From the NCBI RefSeq assembly GCF_029227915.1, contig NC_079876.1, forward strand, positions 15,004,001 to 15,068,000: a DNA stretch of 64,000 nucleotides, read 5' to 3'. The notes beneath the pieces were generated by a model, which had not been told where the DNA came from, ran no database searches, and saw only the letters and a program-made list of their open reading frames with translations. This DNA comes from Hydractinia symbiolongicarpus (taxonomy: Eukaryota > Cnidaria > Hydrozoa > Anthoathecata > Hydractiniidae). The translations under genes were made by a program, and so were the position numbers. Each line of letters opens with the position of its first letter. Within the stretch, counting starts at the first letter, position 1. Below, in pieces: positions 41,582 to 53,760 of the stretch.

Positions 41582-42338
41582 CTCAACTCATATGAATTAC
41601 TTAAAACCTATCCTCTTTATCTGTGTCGTTAACGGCATCCTGTCCCGAAAACAACCATGATCTGTTTCGAAAGTAATACTAGAGAAATACATTTATTTAT
41701 CATTTGCCAAAACTGTTTCTTGATGCGCTTCAAAATTTGTTTCATGTTGTGAAATTATTGATACTTTAGAATAACCGTTTATCCTTGTTTCGAATCAATA
41801 GCCTCATTTCAAGCTCTTTCTCTTTTTATAGTATAATAAAAAACATATCTTTTAAAACTATGCCTCCCTGGCCTAATGGATAAGGCATCGGCCTCGTAAT
41901 CCGGGGATTGCGGGTCCGAGTCCCGTCGGAGATGCTTAAGTCATATGAATTACTCAAAATCTAACCTCTTTATATATGTCGTTAAAGGCATCCTGTCCCG
42001 AAAACAACCATGATCTTCTTCGAAAGTAATTACTGAGAAATACATTTACCTATCATTTACCAAAATACTTAAAACCTATCTTCTTTATCTGTGTCGTTAA
42101 AGGCATCCTGTCCCATAAAAAACCATGATCTGTTTTGAAAGTATTACTTGAAGCATTCTTGAGAAATACATTTATTATCACTTACCAAAACTGTTTCTTT
42201 ATGCGCTTCGAAATTTGTCTCATGTTACGAAATAATGAATGTTTCGGAATAGCCGTTTATCCTTGTTTCCGATCAATAGCGTCATTTTAAACTCTTTCTC
42301 CTTTAATAGCATAATCAAAACGTATCTTTTAAAACTAT

Positions 42339-42411
42339 GCCTCCGTGGCCTAATGGATAAGGCATCGGCCTCCTAAGCAGGGGATTGCGGGTTCGAATCC
42401 CGTCGAAGGTG
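42339..42411 (+). tRNA. tRNA-Arg(CCT)-like, acceptor mismatch
   Basis: Acceptor GCCTCCG/CGAAGGT (one C:A mismatch), anticodon stem TCGGC/GCAGG (one mismatch), A- and B-boxes intact. The copy at 43892-43964 is the same sequence one HOR period later. Confidence 0.45.
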
Positions 42412-45400
42412 CTGAAGTCATGTAAGTTACTCAACTTCAACCCTCCTTATGTGTAAAATTTAAGACGTCCTGTCCTGTAAACGGCCAACTTATTTTTTGG
42501 CACAAATAGTTGAGACAATCTTGATAAAGGCACTTATTGATCATCTACCAACGCCGCTTTTTTTTCAACTTTCAAAATTTGTCTCATCTTCTGAAATCAT
42601 GAATACTTTAGAATAAAGGTTTATCCTTGCTTCTAAACAATTGTGATTTTGTCAGCTCTTCTTCTTGTAATATAATTTAAAATATACAATTAAAACGAAG
42701 CGTCCGTGGCCTAATGGATAGGGCATCGGCCTCCTAAGCAGGGGATTGCAGGTCCGAGTCGCCTCGGAGGTGCTCAACTCATATAAATTACTCAAAATAT
42801 AACATCTTTATCTGTGTCGTTAAAGGTATCCTATCACGAAAACAACCATGTTCTGTTTTGAAAGTAAGACTTTAGGCATTCTTGAGTAAGACATTTATTG
42901 ATCATTAACCAACACTGTTTCTTTATGCGTTTCAAAATTTGTCCATGTTGTGAAATTATGGATACTTTAAAATAACCGTTTATCCTTGTTTCCGATCAAT
43001 AGCCTCATTTCAAACTCTTTCTCCTTTTACAGTATAATCAAAGACATATCTTTTAAAACTATGCCTCCGAGGCCTAATGGATAACGCATCGGCCTCCTAA
43101 GCCGGGGATTGCGGGTTCGAGTCCCGTCGGATATGCTCAACTCATATGAATTACTTAAAACCTATCCTCTTTATCTGTGTCGTTAACGGCATCCTGTCCC
43201 GAAAACAACCATGATCTGTTTCGAAAGTAATACTAGAGAAATACATTTATTTATCATTTGCCAAAACTGTTTCTTGATGCGCTTCAAAATTTGTTTCATG
43301 TTGTGAAATTATTGATACTTTAGAATAACCGTTTATCCTTGTTTCGAATCAATAGCCTCATTTCAAGCTCTTTCTCTTTTTATAGTATAATAAAAAACAT
43401 ATCTTTTAAAACTATGCCTCCCTGGCCTAATGGATAAGGCATCGGCCTCGTAATCCGGGGATTGCGGGTCCGAGTCCCGTCGGAGATGCTTAAGTCATAT
43501 GAATTACTCAAAATCTAACCTCTTTATATATGTCGTTAAAGGCATCCTGTCCCGAAAACAACCATGATCTTCTTCGAAAGTAATTACTGAGAAATACATT
43601 TACCTATCATTTACCAAAATACTTAAACCTATCTTCTTTATCTGTGTCGTTAAAGGCATCCTGTCCCATAAAAAACCATGATCTGTTTTGAAAGTATTAC
43701 TTGAAGCATTCTTGAGAAATACATTTATTATCACTTACCAAAACTGTTTCTTTATGCGCTTCGAAATTTGTCTCATGTTACGAAATAATGAATGTTTCGG
43801 AATAGCCGTTTATCCTTGTTTCCGATCAATAGCGTCATTTTAAACTCTTTCTCCTTTTATAGCATAATCAAAACGTATCTTTTAAAACTATGCCTCCGTG
43901 GCCTAATGGATAAGGCATCGGCCTCCTAAGCAGGGGATTGCGGGTTCGAATCCCGTCGAAGGTGCTGAAGTCATGTAAGTTACTCAACTTCAACCCTCCT
44001 TATGTGTAAAATTTAAGACGTCCTGTCCTGTAAACGGCCAACTTATTTTTTGGCACAAATAGTTGAGACAATCTTGATAAAGGCACTTATTGATCATCTA
44101 CCAACGCCGCTTCTTTTTCACCTTTCAAAATTTGTCTGATCTTCTGAAATCATGAATACTTTAGAATAAAGGTTTATCCTTGCTTCTGATCAATTGCGAT
44201 TTTGTTAGCTCTTGTTCTTGTAATATAATTTAACATATACAATTAAAACGCAGTGTCCGTGGCCTAATGGATGGGCATCGGCCTCCTAAGCAGGGAATTG
44301 CAGGTCCGAGTCGCGTCGGAGGTGCTCAACTCATATGAATTACTCAAAATCTAACCTCTTTATCTGTGTCGTTAAAGTTATCCTATCATGAAAACAACCA
44401 TGTTCCGTTTTGAAAGTAATACTTGATGCGTTTCGAAATTTGTTTTATTTTGCGAAATAATGAATGTTTCGGAATAACCGAATAACCTAAGCCGGGGATT
44501 GCGGGCTCACATCCCGTCGGAGGTGCTCAAGTCATAGGAATTACTTAAAAACTATCCTCTTTATCTGTGTCGTTAAAGGCATCCCATCCCGAAAACAACT
44601 ATGATCTGTTTCGAAAGTAATACTTGAGAAATACATTTATTTATCATTTACCAAATTACTTAAAACCTATTCTCTCTATCTGTGTCGTTAAAGGCATCCT
44701 GTCCTGAAAAGAACCATGATCTGTTTTGAAAGAAATACTTAATGCATTCTTGAGAAATACATTTATTTATCATTTACTATCACTGTTTCTTTATGTGTTT
44801 CAAAATTTGTTTCATTTTGTGAAATTATGGATACTTGAGAATAACCGTTTATCCTTGTTTCGAATCAATAGCCTCATTTCAAGCTCTTTCTCTTTTTATA
44901 GTATAATAAAAAACATATCTTTTAAAACTATGCCTCCCTGGCCTAATGGATAAGGCATCGGCCTCGTAATCCGGGGATTGCGGGTCCGAGTCCCGTCGGA
45001 GATGCTTAAGTCATATGAATTACTCAAAATCTAACCTCTTTATATATGTCGTTAAAGGCATCCTGTCCCGAAAACAACCATGATCTTCTTCGAAAGTAAT
45101 TACTGAGAAATACATTTACCTATCATTTACCAAAATACTTAAACCTATCTTCTTTATCTGTGTCGTTAAAGGCATCCTGTCCCATAAAAAACCATGATCT
45201 GTTTTGAAAGAAATACTTAATGCATTCTTGAGAAATACATTTATTATCACTTACCAAAACTGTTTCTTTATGCGTTTCAAATTTTGTTTCATGTTGTTAA
45301 ATTATGGACACTTTAAAGTAACCGTTCATCCTTGTTTCCGATCAATAGCCTCATTCCAAGCTCTTTCTCCTTTTACAGCATAATCAAAGACATGCCTTTT

Positions 45401-47992
45401 CAAACTATGCCTCGTCGCCTGATGGATAAGGTATCAGCCTCCTAAGCCGGGGATTGTGGGTCCGAGTCCCGTCGGAGGTGCTTAAGTCATATGAATTACT
45501 CACAATCTAACCTCTTTATCGGTGTTGTTAAAGGAATCCTATCCCGAAAACAACCATGTTCTGTTTCGAAAGTAATTCTCGAAGCATTCTTTAGAAAGAC
45601 ATTTATTGATAATTTACCAACACTGTTTCTTTACGCGTTTCAAAATTTTTCTTATGTTGTGAAATTATGGATTCTTTAGAATAACCGTTTTTCCTTGTTT
45701 CCGATCAATAGCCTCATTTCAAACTTTTTTCCTTTTCATAGTATATTCAAAAACATATCTTTTAAAACTATTCCTCCGTAGCCTAATGGATAAGGCATCG
45801 GACTCCTAAGCAGGGGATTGCGGGCTCAAATCCCGTCGGAGGTGCTCAAGTCATAGGAATTACTTAAAAACTATCCTCTTTATCTGTGTCGTTAAAGGCA
45901 TCCCATCCCGAAAACAACCATGATCTGTTTCGAAAGTAATACTTGAGAAATACATTTATTTATCATTTACCAAATTACTTAAAACCTATTCTCTCTATCT
46001 GTGTCGTTAAAGGCATCCTGTCCCGAAAAGAACCATGATCTGTTTTGAAAAAAAAATACTTGAAGCATTCTTGAGAAATACATTTATTTATCATTTACTA
46101 TCACTGTTTTTTTATGTGTTTCAAAATTTGTTTCATTTTGTGAAATTATGGATACTTGAGAATAACTGTTTATCCTTGTTTTTGATCACTAGCCTCACTT
46201 CAAGCTCTTTCTCCTTTTACAGTATAATCAAAGACATATCTTTTAAAACAATGACTCCGTGGCCTAATGGATAAGGCATCGGCCTCCTAAGCCGGGGATT
46301 CCGGGTCCGAATCCCGTCGGTGGTTCTCAAGTCATATGAATTACTCACAATATAACCTCTTTATCTGTGTTGTTAAACGAATCCTATCCCGAAAACAAGC
46401 AATGTCTGTTTCGAAAGTAATTCTCGAAGCATTCTTTAGAAAAGCATTTATTGATAATTTAGCAACACTGTTTCTTTAAGCGTTTCGAAATTTGTCTTTT
46501 TGTGCGAAATAATGAATGTTTCGGAATAGCCGTTTATCCTTGTTTCCGATCAATAGCCTTATTTCAAACTCTTTCTCTTTTTATAGCATAATCAAGGCAT
46601 ATCTTTTAAAACTATGCCTCCGTGGCCTAATGGATAAGACATCGGCCTCCTAAGCCGGGGATTGCTTGTTCGAATCGCGTTGGAGGTGCTCAAGTCATGT
46701 AAATTACTTTAAACCTATCCTCTTTAACTGTGTCGTTAAAGCCATCCTGTCCCGAAAACAACCATGATCTGTTTTGAAAGTGATACTTGAAGCATTCTTG
46801 AGAAATACATTTATTCATCATTTACCAACACTGTTTCTTTATGCGTTTCAAATTTTGTTTCATGTTGTGAAATTATGGACACTTTAAAGTAACCGTTCAT
46901 CCTTGTTTCCGATCAATAGCCTCATTCCAAGCTCTTTCTCCTTTTACAGCATAATCAAAGACATCCCTTTTCAAACTATGTCTCCGTGGCCTGATTGATA
47001 AATCATCGGCCTAGTAAGCCGGGGATTGCGGGTCCGAGTCCCGTCGGGGGTGCTTAAGTCATATGAAATACTTAAAACCTATCCTCTTTATCTGTGTCGT
47101 TAAAGGCATCCTGTCCCAAAAGCGACCATGATCTGTTTTGAAAGTAATACTTCAGAAATACATTTATTTATCATTCACCAAAACTGTTTCTTGATGTGCT
47201 TCGAAATTTGTCCCATGTTGTGAAATTTTGGATACTTTAAAATAACCGTTTATCCTTGTTTCCGATCAATAGCCTCATTTCAAGCTCTTTCTTTTTTTAT
47301 AGTATAATCAAAAATATATGGTTTAAAACTATGCCTCTGTGGCCTAATAAGTAAGGCATCGGCCTCTTAAGCAGGGGATTGGGGGTCCGAGTCCCGTCGG
47401 AGGTGCTTAACTCATATGAATTACTCAAAACCTAACCTCATTATCTGTGTCGTTAAAGGCATCCTATCACGAAAACAACCATGTTCTGTTTTGAAAGTAC
47501 GATTGCAGGCATGCTTGAGTAAGAAATTTATTAATCATTTACCAACACTGTTTCTTTATCCTTGTTTCCGATCAATATCCTCATTTCAAACTCTTTCTTC
47601 TTTTACAGTATAATCAAAGACATATCTTTTGAAATTATGCCTCCGTGGCCGAGGGGATAAAGCATCGGCCTCCTAAGCCGTGTATTGCGGGTTCCAATCC
47701 CATCGGAGGTGCTCAATTCATGTAAATTACTCAACTTCATCCCTCCTTATGTGTAAAATTTAAGACGTCCTGTCCTGTAAACGGCCAACTTCTTTTTAGG
47801 CACAAGTAGTTGAGACAATCTTGATAAGGGCACTTATTGATCATCCACCAACGCCGCTTTATTTTCGAAATTGGTCTCATCTTGTGAAGTTATAAATACT
47901 TTAGAATAACCGTTTATCCTTGTTTCTTATCAATTGCGTTTTTGTAGCTCTTTTTCTTGTAGTATACTCAAAAATTAATCTTTTACAACCAT

Positions 47993-48065
47993 CCCTCCGT
48001 TGCCTAACGGATAAGGTATCGGCCTCTTAAGCCTGGTATTGCGGGTTCGAGTCCCAACGGGGGTG
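47993..48065 (+). tRNA. Diverged tRNA-like copy, anticodon loop CTCTTAA
   Basis: Acceptor CCCTCCG/CGGGGGT, D-loop TAACGGATAA, anticodon stem TCGGC/GCCTG, loop CTCTTAA (formal anticodon CTT), T-loop TTCGAGT with an imperfect stem. It is the last member of the array. Probably a pseudogene of the Arg family, not a real lysine tRNA. Confidence 0.35.
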
Positions 48066-48239
48066 CTCAAGTCATATGAATTACTCAAGATCTATCCTCT
48101 TTTTTTGCATCCTTAAAGTCGTCCTTTGTTGCAGTTGTTATTGTGAGAATACGTGTTTTTGCATGCTCGTTAAATTTTTTTACAAACAGAATTTTTTAAC
48201 AACGAAAATCAAATGCTTTTACTTTTAACTTAAATTATA

Positions 48240-50330
48240 ACTTTAATTATAACTTTTTTAACATGAGTGGAAAAGGTTCCAAGAAAAGAGTTAAAATTAA
48301 CAACAACAAACATGACGAATCTATTGCCGAAACTATCACTAAAGAAGAAGAACGGAAAACAACTTTCTCAACTGAAAAACTACAAGCTATACTTAAAATG
48401 CAACAAGACAATTTTTAAGGTTGTTACAATGCAAGAGGCTCGCTTTGAAAGAGCAGTTCAAGAAAATCGAAACGAAATGAAAGATCGGAACAAAGAGTTA
48501 AAGAAGGAGATCGAGGATAAAAAGGTGGGACTGAGTTTTAATAACAAAAACCATGAGCAAAAAAAAGAGTAAATAAAGCAGGTACATTGGCTACAACAAA
48601 AACAGTATGACTTTTTTGAGGAAAAGATATCTGAACTGGAAGATAGAGGAAGACGAAATAATTTAAGATTTGATAACGTAGAAGAAAATAAGAATGAGAC
48701 GTAGGAGGAAAGTGAAAAGAAAGTGAAGGATATCATTATAAACCAACTGGAAAGAACTGACGCTGTGAAAAATAAAAGGGCGCATAGAACAAGACGAAGA
48801 AACGGAAAGAAGAGAACCATATTTGTATGGTTTTTAAACTACAAGGACAAAGAAGACATTATATAAAGATACTACAAGAAAAGGTTGTGGAAAAATAAAA
48901 CTTACAAAAATGAGGACTTCTCAGAGCACACAGCTAGAATTAGCAAGGAGCTTTCCAAAGAAATGAAGTATCTGCGGGTTAAATGAATAAGGTCCAAGAT
49001 ACATTATAGGATATTAATAAAAGGAAAAGAAAATGTTGAAAATGATAGGTAATTATTTTTTACACTTGCTTTTCAGGGTTTTTTATTATATTTTTTAAAT
49101 ATATATTGTACTTTTACACTAATTTTTGTTGTGCACATTTAGTACCTTCTTAAAATACTTTTTTCTTCTCAAAATAATACATTCTGACGCAAGTGTTTGG
49201 TACACAATGGCATTCTAAAAAAAATTTCAAGATGATACATAAATTAACATTCTCTTTACAATGGAATCTGTAACCACATTTGAAAAATTACTTCCAACAT
49301 TTTTTAATGATGTCACTCTTACGCATTCAGGCAATCTAGATGGGGACAAAAGTCTTTTCGAAAACTAACTTAAAGAGCGTCTTAATACACCGTATTATAA
49401 TATGGAACAAATTTGCTCAGACTCTTGTATCACGACAGGCAGCTTTTCCGCACTCCATTTAAATATCAGAAGCATGCAGAAAAAATTGAGTCTTTTAGAT
49501 ATTTTTTGATACAGACAAATCAAACATTTAATTATCTTAACAGAAGCATGGAATCCTTTAATTGTGATCATAACTACCAGCTCACTGGTTATAAAAGCAT
49601 CTATTTTGAGCGAAAAACAGGTAAAAATGGTGGTGGAATATGTGGGTTTGTGCGTGGTTCCCTTTCATTCAAAGTTAGAGAGAATCACTCAGTTTCTAAT
49701 AATAACAATGAAATCCTTTCCTTAGAAATGGAAAACAAAAGAAAGAAAAATGGTTTACTTGACGTGACTTATAGGCCGCCTAGTGGAAATATCATCAAAT
49801 TTAATTCCATGTTAATAAAAAATGCTTAATGTGATGAATCGTGAAAACAAACACGTGTTCCTAACAGGTGATTTTAACATAGATTCTTTAACCTACGACA
49901 CAAACAGTAACGTTCAAAATGTTTTCAACAACTCTGTTTTCTGGTGGATTTATACTGATAATTAATAAACCAACACGAGTAACACCTACTTTCAGTACAA
50001 TTATTAATCATGTTTTCTTAAATTGTTATCAAATGAAAATACTACTTCGGTCATCATTGAAACAGATATTTGCGATCATTTCCCTATATTTTTTACAACG
50101 AAAACTATAAACTGTAACACAGTAAAAGACAAGTCTACAATCATTCATATAAAGATGTTCAATGACCAAACCATAAGGGACTTCACTCAAACACTAAAAA
50201 ACACGGATTGGACAGATGTATTAAATGCTACAAGTGGCAATAAATCCCACGCAGCATTTTCAAGAATATACCCACATCACTATAACTATTTTTTACCCTA
50301 AAGAAAATTACAAGAAAAATAACATCCTTT
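48240..50330 (+). mobile_element. Decayed LINE: ORF1 and endonuclease remains
   Basis: Reading across frames, 48264-48990 encodes an L1-ORF1p-like (Transposase_22) protein with a coiled coil and ELEDRGRRNNLRF followed by an RRM-like region (AHRTRRRNGKKR). Then 49380-50200 holds an endonuclease/exonuclease/phosphatase-type domain: FSALHLNIRSMQKK, TYRPPSGN, LTGDFNIDS, CDHFPIFF. Many stops and frameshifts. The reverse transcriptase is missing downstream. Longest open pieces: 48267-48572 and 49413-49829. Confidence 0.8.
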
Positions 50331-50364
50331 CTCCTTGATGTCTAAAGGTCTAATAAGATCTTCA

Positions 50365-50520
50365 CAGGGGCGGATCCAGACTTTTTTCAGACTTAGTCCA
50401 AATATTGCTGCTGCGCAGCAATATTTGGACTTGAATTTAGCAGCTGGGGGTCCTGGGGGCGCTGTAAGCCCCCCAGGTGGGGTCAGAATTTTTCGCTAAT
50501 TTAAGCTTTACGGGTACAAA
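50365..50520. repeat. Short transposon-like repeat with perfect 16-bp hairpin
   Basis: Begins CAGGGGCGGATCCAGAC, a terminus type seen in many hAT-like MITEs, followed by a perfect 16-bp-stem hairpin at 50395-50431 and a G/C-rich tract (GGGGGTCCTGGGGGCGCTG). A matching opposite end was not found, so its identity is tentative. Confidence 0.4.
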
Positions 50521-50639
50521 AATCCCCGAAAATTGTCTTCCGATTTATCTAGTTATTAATAAAATTGACGAAAAGAAACGCTAAGCTATAAGAAAATTTC
50601 CAAGAACATTTTTTATAAGAATCAACTCTCCTTCTTACA

Positions 50640-51300
50640 CGTCTTATTTTAGATAGATAAAAGCACTAAAATTAACAGGGATTAGCTACAATAAAGTGAG
50701 ACAATTGTGAATATATTTCAATATTTATAAACTCTTGCTGTTTCTGCCAATATCAGGCTTCATCAGCATGTCTAGGTGAATCAAATGATCACACCAGCCA
50801 TGGACAGCAAAATAAAACATAATCATAACAAAAACAATAAAATATGGAAAGATCAGGATAATGAAGATGAAATATACATACATGTGATATGATACATACA
50901 CACCTCAACCCATGTATTTGTTCAGATATATTTGTTTATTCATAGGGCTAAACTCAAGTTTCGTTTGAACTTTAAAAGAAGAATGAAGAAGGGCAATTTT
51001 CTGCTTTTTGCATGCAATAGGAAGCGACTTTAGAGATAGGAAAGTACCAATGTTAGGACAGACCCCCTTAGCAGTTTCCTATCCCACGTTAAATTATGGA
51101 TCATCCACGTCAAATCAACGATAGAAGAGTCCATAAAATCCATGTGCACTTTACCACTTTACGTCAAATAAGCGGGCATGCTCTATAATATCTGTCCAAA
51201 ACCCCCTCCCCGGCCGTGTCCCCCTGGCCCCATCCCCGTCCCCTGGGCCCCTACCCACCCTCATCTGTCGTCTCCTATAATTTATAGTGTTATGTGTGTC
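50640..51300. other. Anonymous region before E2
   Basis: No gene seen. A CTGATGA...GAAAC-like string lies on the minus strand (about 50748-50770). A C-rich stretch (51200-51260) lies just before E2. The outer boundary and inverted repeat of E2 were not identified here. Confidence 0.5.
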
Positions 51301-51301
51301 T

Positions 51302-51326
51302 ATCTTTACCAGAAACAAGTAAAGAT
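51302..51326. terminator. 3' hairpin of the first E2 gene
   Basis: ATCTTTAC / GTAAAGAT arms around AGAAACA, just past the stop of the minus-strand gene at 51346. The same stem and loop composition recurs at 60442-60466. Confidence 0.5.
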
Positions 51327-51345
51327 GATTGCAATGTTGCAAGGT

Positions 51346-51681
51346 TTAGCGCCACATAATGTCATAACTGAAGAATCGATTTTGATGATTATTTTGAGAT
51401 TGTTTGAGACCATTTGATCTGACAAAGGCATCACCATTACAACCATAATCCTTCAATTCATCACAAAGTCTTGCGGGCAACCATGTCTTATATTTATTTC
51501 CCATTCTATCTTGAACCTCCGCATACATAGATTTTTCAGAAAGAGCACCAGGTCTTGATATTTCCATCTCTTTCACATATTTAACAAGGTAAATATCGTT
51601 TTTAGGCAGTTCTCTCCACTTTATGATTGGAGTAACTTGTTCTATGTTTTTTTCAAATTCTTCAACTGTTGGAAAAGCCAT
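51346..51681 (-). CDS. Conserved small protein (111 aa), intact version
   Basis: The start at 51681 (MAFPTVEEFEKN) is preferred over an in-frame ATG 15 bp upstream, by comparison with the E1 relative. Landmarks: IIKWRELPKNDIYLV (residues ~18-32), GNKYKTWLPARL (~65-76), and the end FFSYDIMWR. E1 has a frameshifted homologue at 37372-37667. No known domain; the pattern of a small beta-type protein with WRxxP and a C-terminal acidic/aromatic end recurs. It is the first gene of the visible E2 end. Confidence 0.65.
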   Translation of the reverse strand: MAFPTVEEFEKNIEQVTPIIKWRELPKNDIYLVKYVKEMEISRPGALSEKSMYAEVQDRMGNKYKTWLPARLCDELKDYGCNGDAFVRSNGLKQSQNNHQNRFFSYDIMWR

Positions 51682-51933
51682 TGTGTTTATATTCACGATT
51701 ACATCTCTTTATACCACTTTATAGATTCTATCGGAAAGCAGTTTTTTGTTATCTTGTAAAACCATCTGTCAATCAAACGCTTATAACAATAGGATTTTAC
51801 ATACCAGAAAGTTGTTTACATAAGAAAAAAGTTAAAACGAAAGTAGCCGTTGCTAAGGATATTTGGTATGTAAGGAATGCATTGTTTCTCTATTGTTATT
51901 CTGGCTTGATTGACATTTAATTGACGTCAATCT

Positions 51934-53103
51934 TTATCTAAACAAATACCATATGAAATAACCCATTGTCATAACAATCACAAGAGCGATCTTCTCATCT
52001 TCGTGTGTAGGAGGAGTATCTTTGTGGTAAGGTGCAGTAATGTGTTTATCTGTAGTATCCACGTGGTGTACGGTGATGTGTTTATCAGGATGATCGGGTG
52101 TTACAGGCTTCTTTTTAGTTATCTTATGTGATTCGGTAACATTGACCTTTCGATTGATACCAATGGTAAGATCTTCACCCGATATCAAAATCTTGTTGTT
52201 GTAACCTACCACCCCTGTCTTAATTCTGAGATTCATGTCACTAGGTAACATATAAATACCTTGTCCAACCGAATAATCTACCTTACTTGAAGCGTAGTTT
52301 AACGTATCCTGATAACGTTTAATGTCCTCCTGAATATCAACCCTACGGTTAACAATGTCTTCAAGGTTATTCATAAAAACTCTTTGGGCGGTCAGAGCAC
52401 TTGAATCATTACCAAGGATGGAGGAGCGTGCCGAGGCCTGAGAACTAAGAACAAGATAGGCATAGGCCCTAACACTGCTTGAGATCTTCACAAGGCCCGT
52501 TTTTGTAAATCCATCGGATTTTTCCACAATCCACCGCGTCATGGAGTCGTTAGTGAAATAACTCAACCCGGGAGTTGGATAGTCTTTACGTCTTTTTTGA
52601 TATGAAGTGAAAAAGTACTGACCTCTGTATTTCATGGGGTTGGAATCAACATCATACTCACCACAGATTTTTAGAAATTCCTCATTTGAATAAGGATTAT
52701 CATATTGATTAAAACTATCCTCAAAGGGTAGAGGTGTCTGTAGGCGCTTAATGATTCGTCTAATGTGATAATACACATGAAAACGATATATTGACCTGAC
52801 CATAGATCTACCATCCTTCAGGTGTTCCGAACTTACCCCACAGGCACTTGAAGCGCACCAAGTGGCGAAATTTAGCTGGGTTTGCCATAATCTAAAAGGT
52901 TGCTCATTCCAAATTCTCATACGTTGCGCGTTATGACTAAGTTCATAATTGGTAAAAATATTAGGAAAGGAAGCGGGGAAAGAGCCACTTTCAGACACAA
53001 TAATGGCCTGTTTGTACAGATCCCTAGCGCCCAATATTTGAAGATCCAGCCCTCCATTTGGCTTATATGCCGCATTCGGGTTATATCTGAAAATGTCATC
53101 CAT
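51934..53103 (-). CDS. 389-aa conserved virion-like protein
   Basis: Intact copy. Blocks shared with the broken E1 gene: FATWCASSACGVSSEHL-like region (residues ~75-90), FHVYYHIRRI (~105), FEDSFNQYDNPYS (~125), GFTKTGLVKISSSVRAY (~200), YMLPSDMNLRI (~285), GVVGYNNKILI. A His/Thr/Pro-rich linker (~320-365) precedes a C-terminal membrane helix (VIVMTMGYFIWYLF). Divergent from the penton gene with 38 bp between them. Likely a structural virion component anchored by its C-terminus; the precise role is unknown. Confidence 0.7.
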   Translation of the reverse strand: MDDIFRYNPNAAYKPNGGLDLQILGARDLYKQAIIVSESGSFPASFPNIFTNYELSHNAQRMRIWNEQPFRLWQTQLNFATWCASSACGVSSEHLKDGRSMVRSIYRFHVYYHIRRIIKRLQTPLPFEDSFNQYDNPYSNEEFLKICGEYDVDSNPMKYRGQYFFTSYQKRRKDYPTPGLSYFTNDSMTRWIVEKSDGFTKTGLVKISSSVRAYAYLVLSSQASARSSILGNDSSALTAQRVFMNNLEDIVNRRVDIQEDIKRYQDTLNYASSKVDYSVGQGIYMLPSDMNLRIKTGVVGYNNKILISGEDLTIGINRKVNVTESHKITKKKPVTPDHPDKHITVHHVDTTDKHITAPYHKDTPPTHEDEKIALVIVMTMGYFIWYLFR

Positions 53104-53141
53104 TCTTTGATTTAAATATATTCACAATCTCTAATATAATA

Positions 53142-53705
53142 ATGTATATCACAATAAAGGACGTAAATAGCGAGAAGAAAATCTATTTGTATCAACCGAT
53201 AGACAACTCACATGGTACAAAGGAGGTTGCGATCGTGGAGACGTTTTCGGATAATGTCACATATGTAGCTACAGCTCCAATAGATATACCCTTGGCTGAC
53301 GGAGTTACCACGGTTAGGTTACAACAGGGTCAGCACTACACGGGGAGGGAGTTGAATTCAATCGTGAGAGGTGATGTAAAATCAACACAACTAGCTAGAA
53401 ACTCTAAGTTGAGTAAAATATTCAATCTAGGGGGTATAACGGAACTACATTTTAATCTTAATGAATTGGATAACTCGTTAAATCTTAAAGATGGTGAATA
53501 TAGCAACAACCTGATGACATATCATATATCCGAGTATGGTGGTGATTTTACATATATTGAACCGAAAAATCCGCAATATAAGAAACTAAAGAAAGGTTTA
53601 CTTCAATCACTTACCATGAGAGTCACAGCTCAGGATGGTAAGGTGCTATGGGGTGGTATGAAGACAACAGTTACCCTACACATAAGAGATACGGCGGACA
53701 GATGA
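53142..53705 (+). CDS. Penton-like minor capsid protein
   Basis: 187 aa, beta-rich, no membrane helix. Similar in layout to the E1 gene split by a LINE: an N-terminal strand, a central LxLxDG(E/K)xS(N/K) loop and a C-terminal strand ending VTLHIRD. Located immediately upstream of the capsid gene. A single jelly-roll minor capsid (penton) is inferred from size, neighbourhood and pattern; not proven. Confidence 0.6.
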   Translation: MYITIKDVNSEKKIYLYQPIDNSHGTKEVAIVETFSDNVTYVATAPIDIPLADGVTTVRLQQGQHYTGRELNSIVRGDVKSTQLARNSKLSKIFNLGGITELHFNLNELDNSLNLKDGEYSNNLMTYHISEYGGDFTYIEPKNPQYKKLKKGLLQSLTMRVTAQDGKVLWGGMKTTVTLHIRDTADR

Positions 53706-53760
53706 TACCGTAGCATTAACCGAATTAAAGTAAAATAAAATAAAAGTAATATGGAATAGC

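Larger units (their letters stand above)
39184..48110 (+). repeat. Tandem tRNA-Arg-type array, right block
   Basis: About twenty-three more cassettes, same orientation and spacers as the left array. One segment (about 41040-44180) shows a higher-order period of about 1554 bp (GCCTCCC cassettes at 41862 and 43416). Copies with loop CTCGTAA occur near 41890, 43445 and 44960. The array ends at a diverged copy near 47993. Confidence 0.9.

Noticed and set aside
48458-48820. 120-codon minus-strand frame rich in Phe and Ser
   Set aside because: Antisense shadow of the Lys/Glu-rich LINE ORF1 region.
50740-50775. Possible hammerhead-ribozyme or Penelope-type motif on the minus strand (CTGATGA...GAAAC)
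   Set aside because: The stem II base pair next to the core is A:A and only three pairs follow; the other stems could not be closed by eye. A covariance-model scan would decide.
51178-51300. C-rich stretch as a possible E2 terminal repeat
   Set aside because: No AG start, no inverted partner in the window and no target duplication could be recognised.
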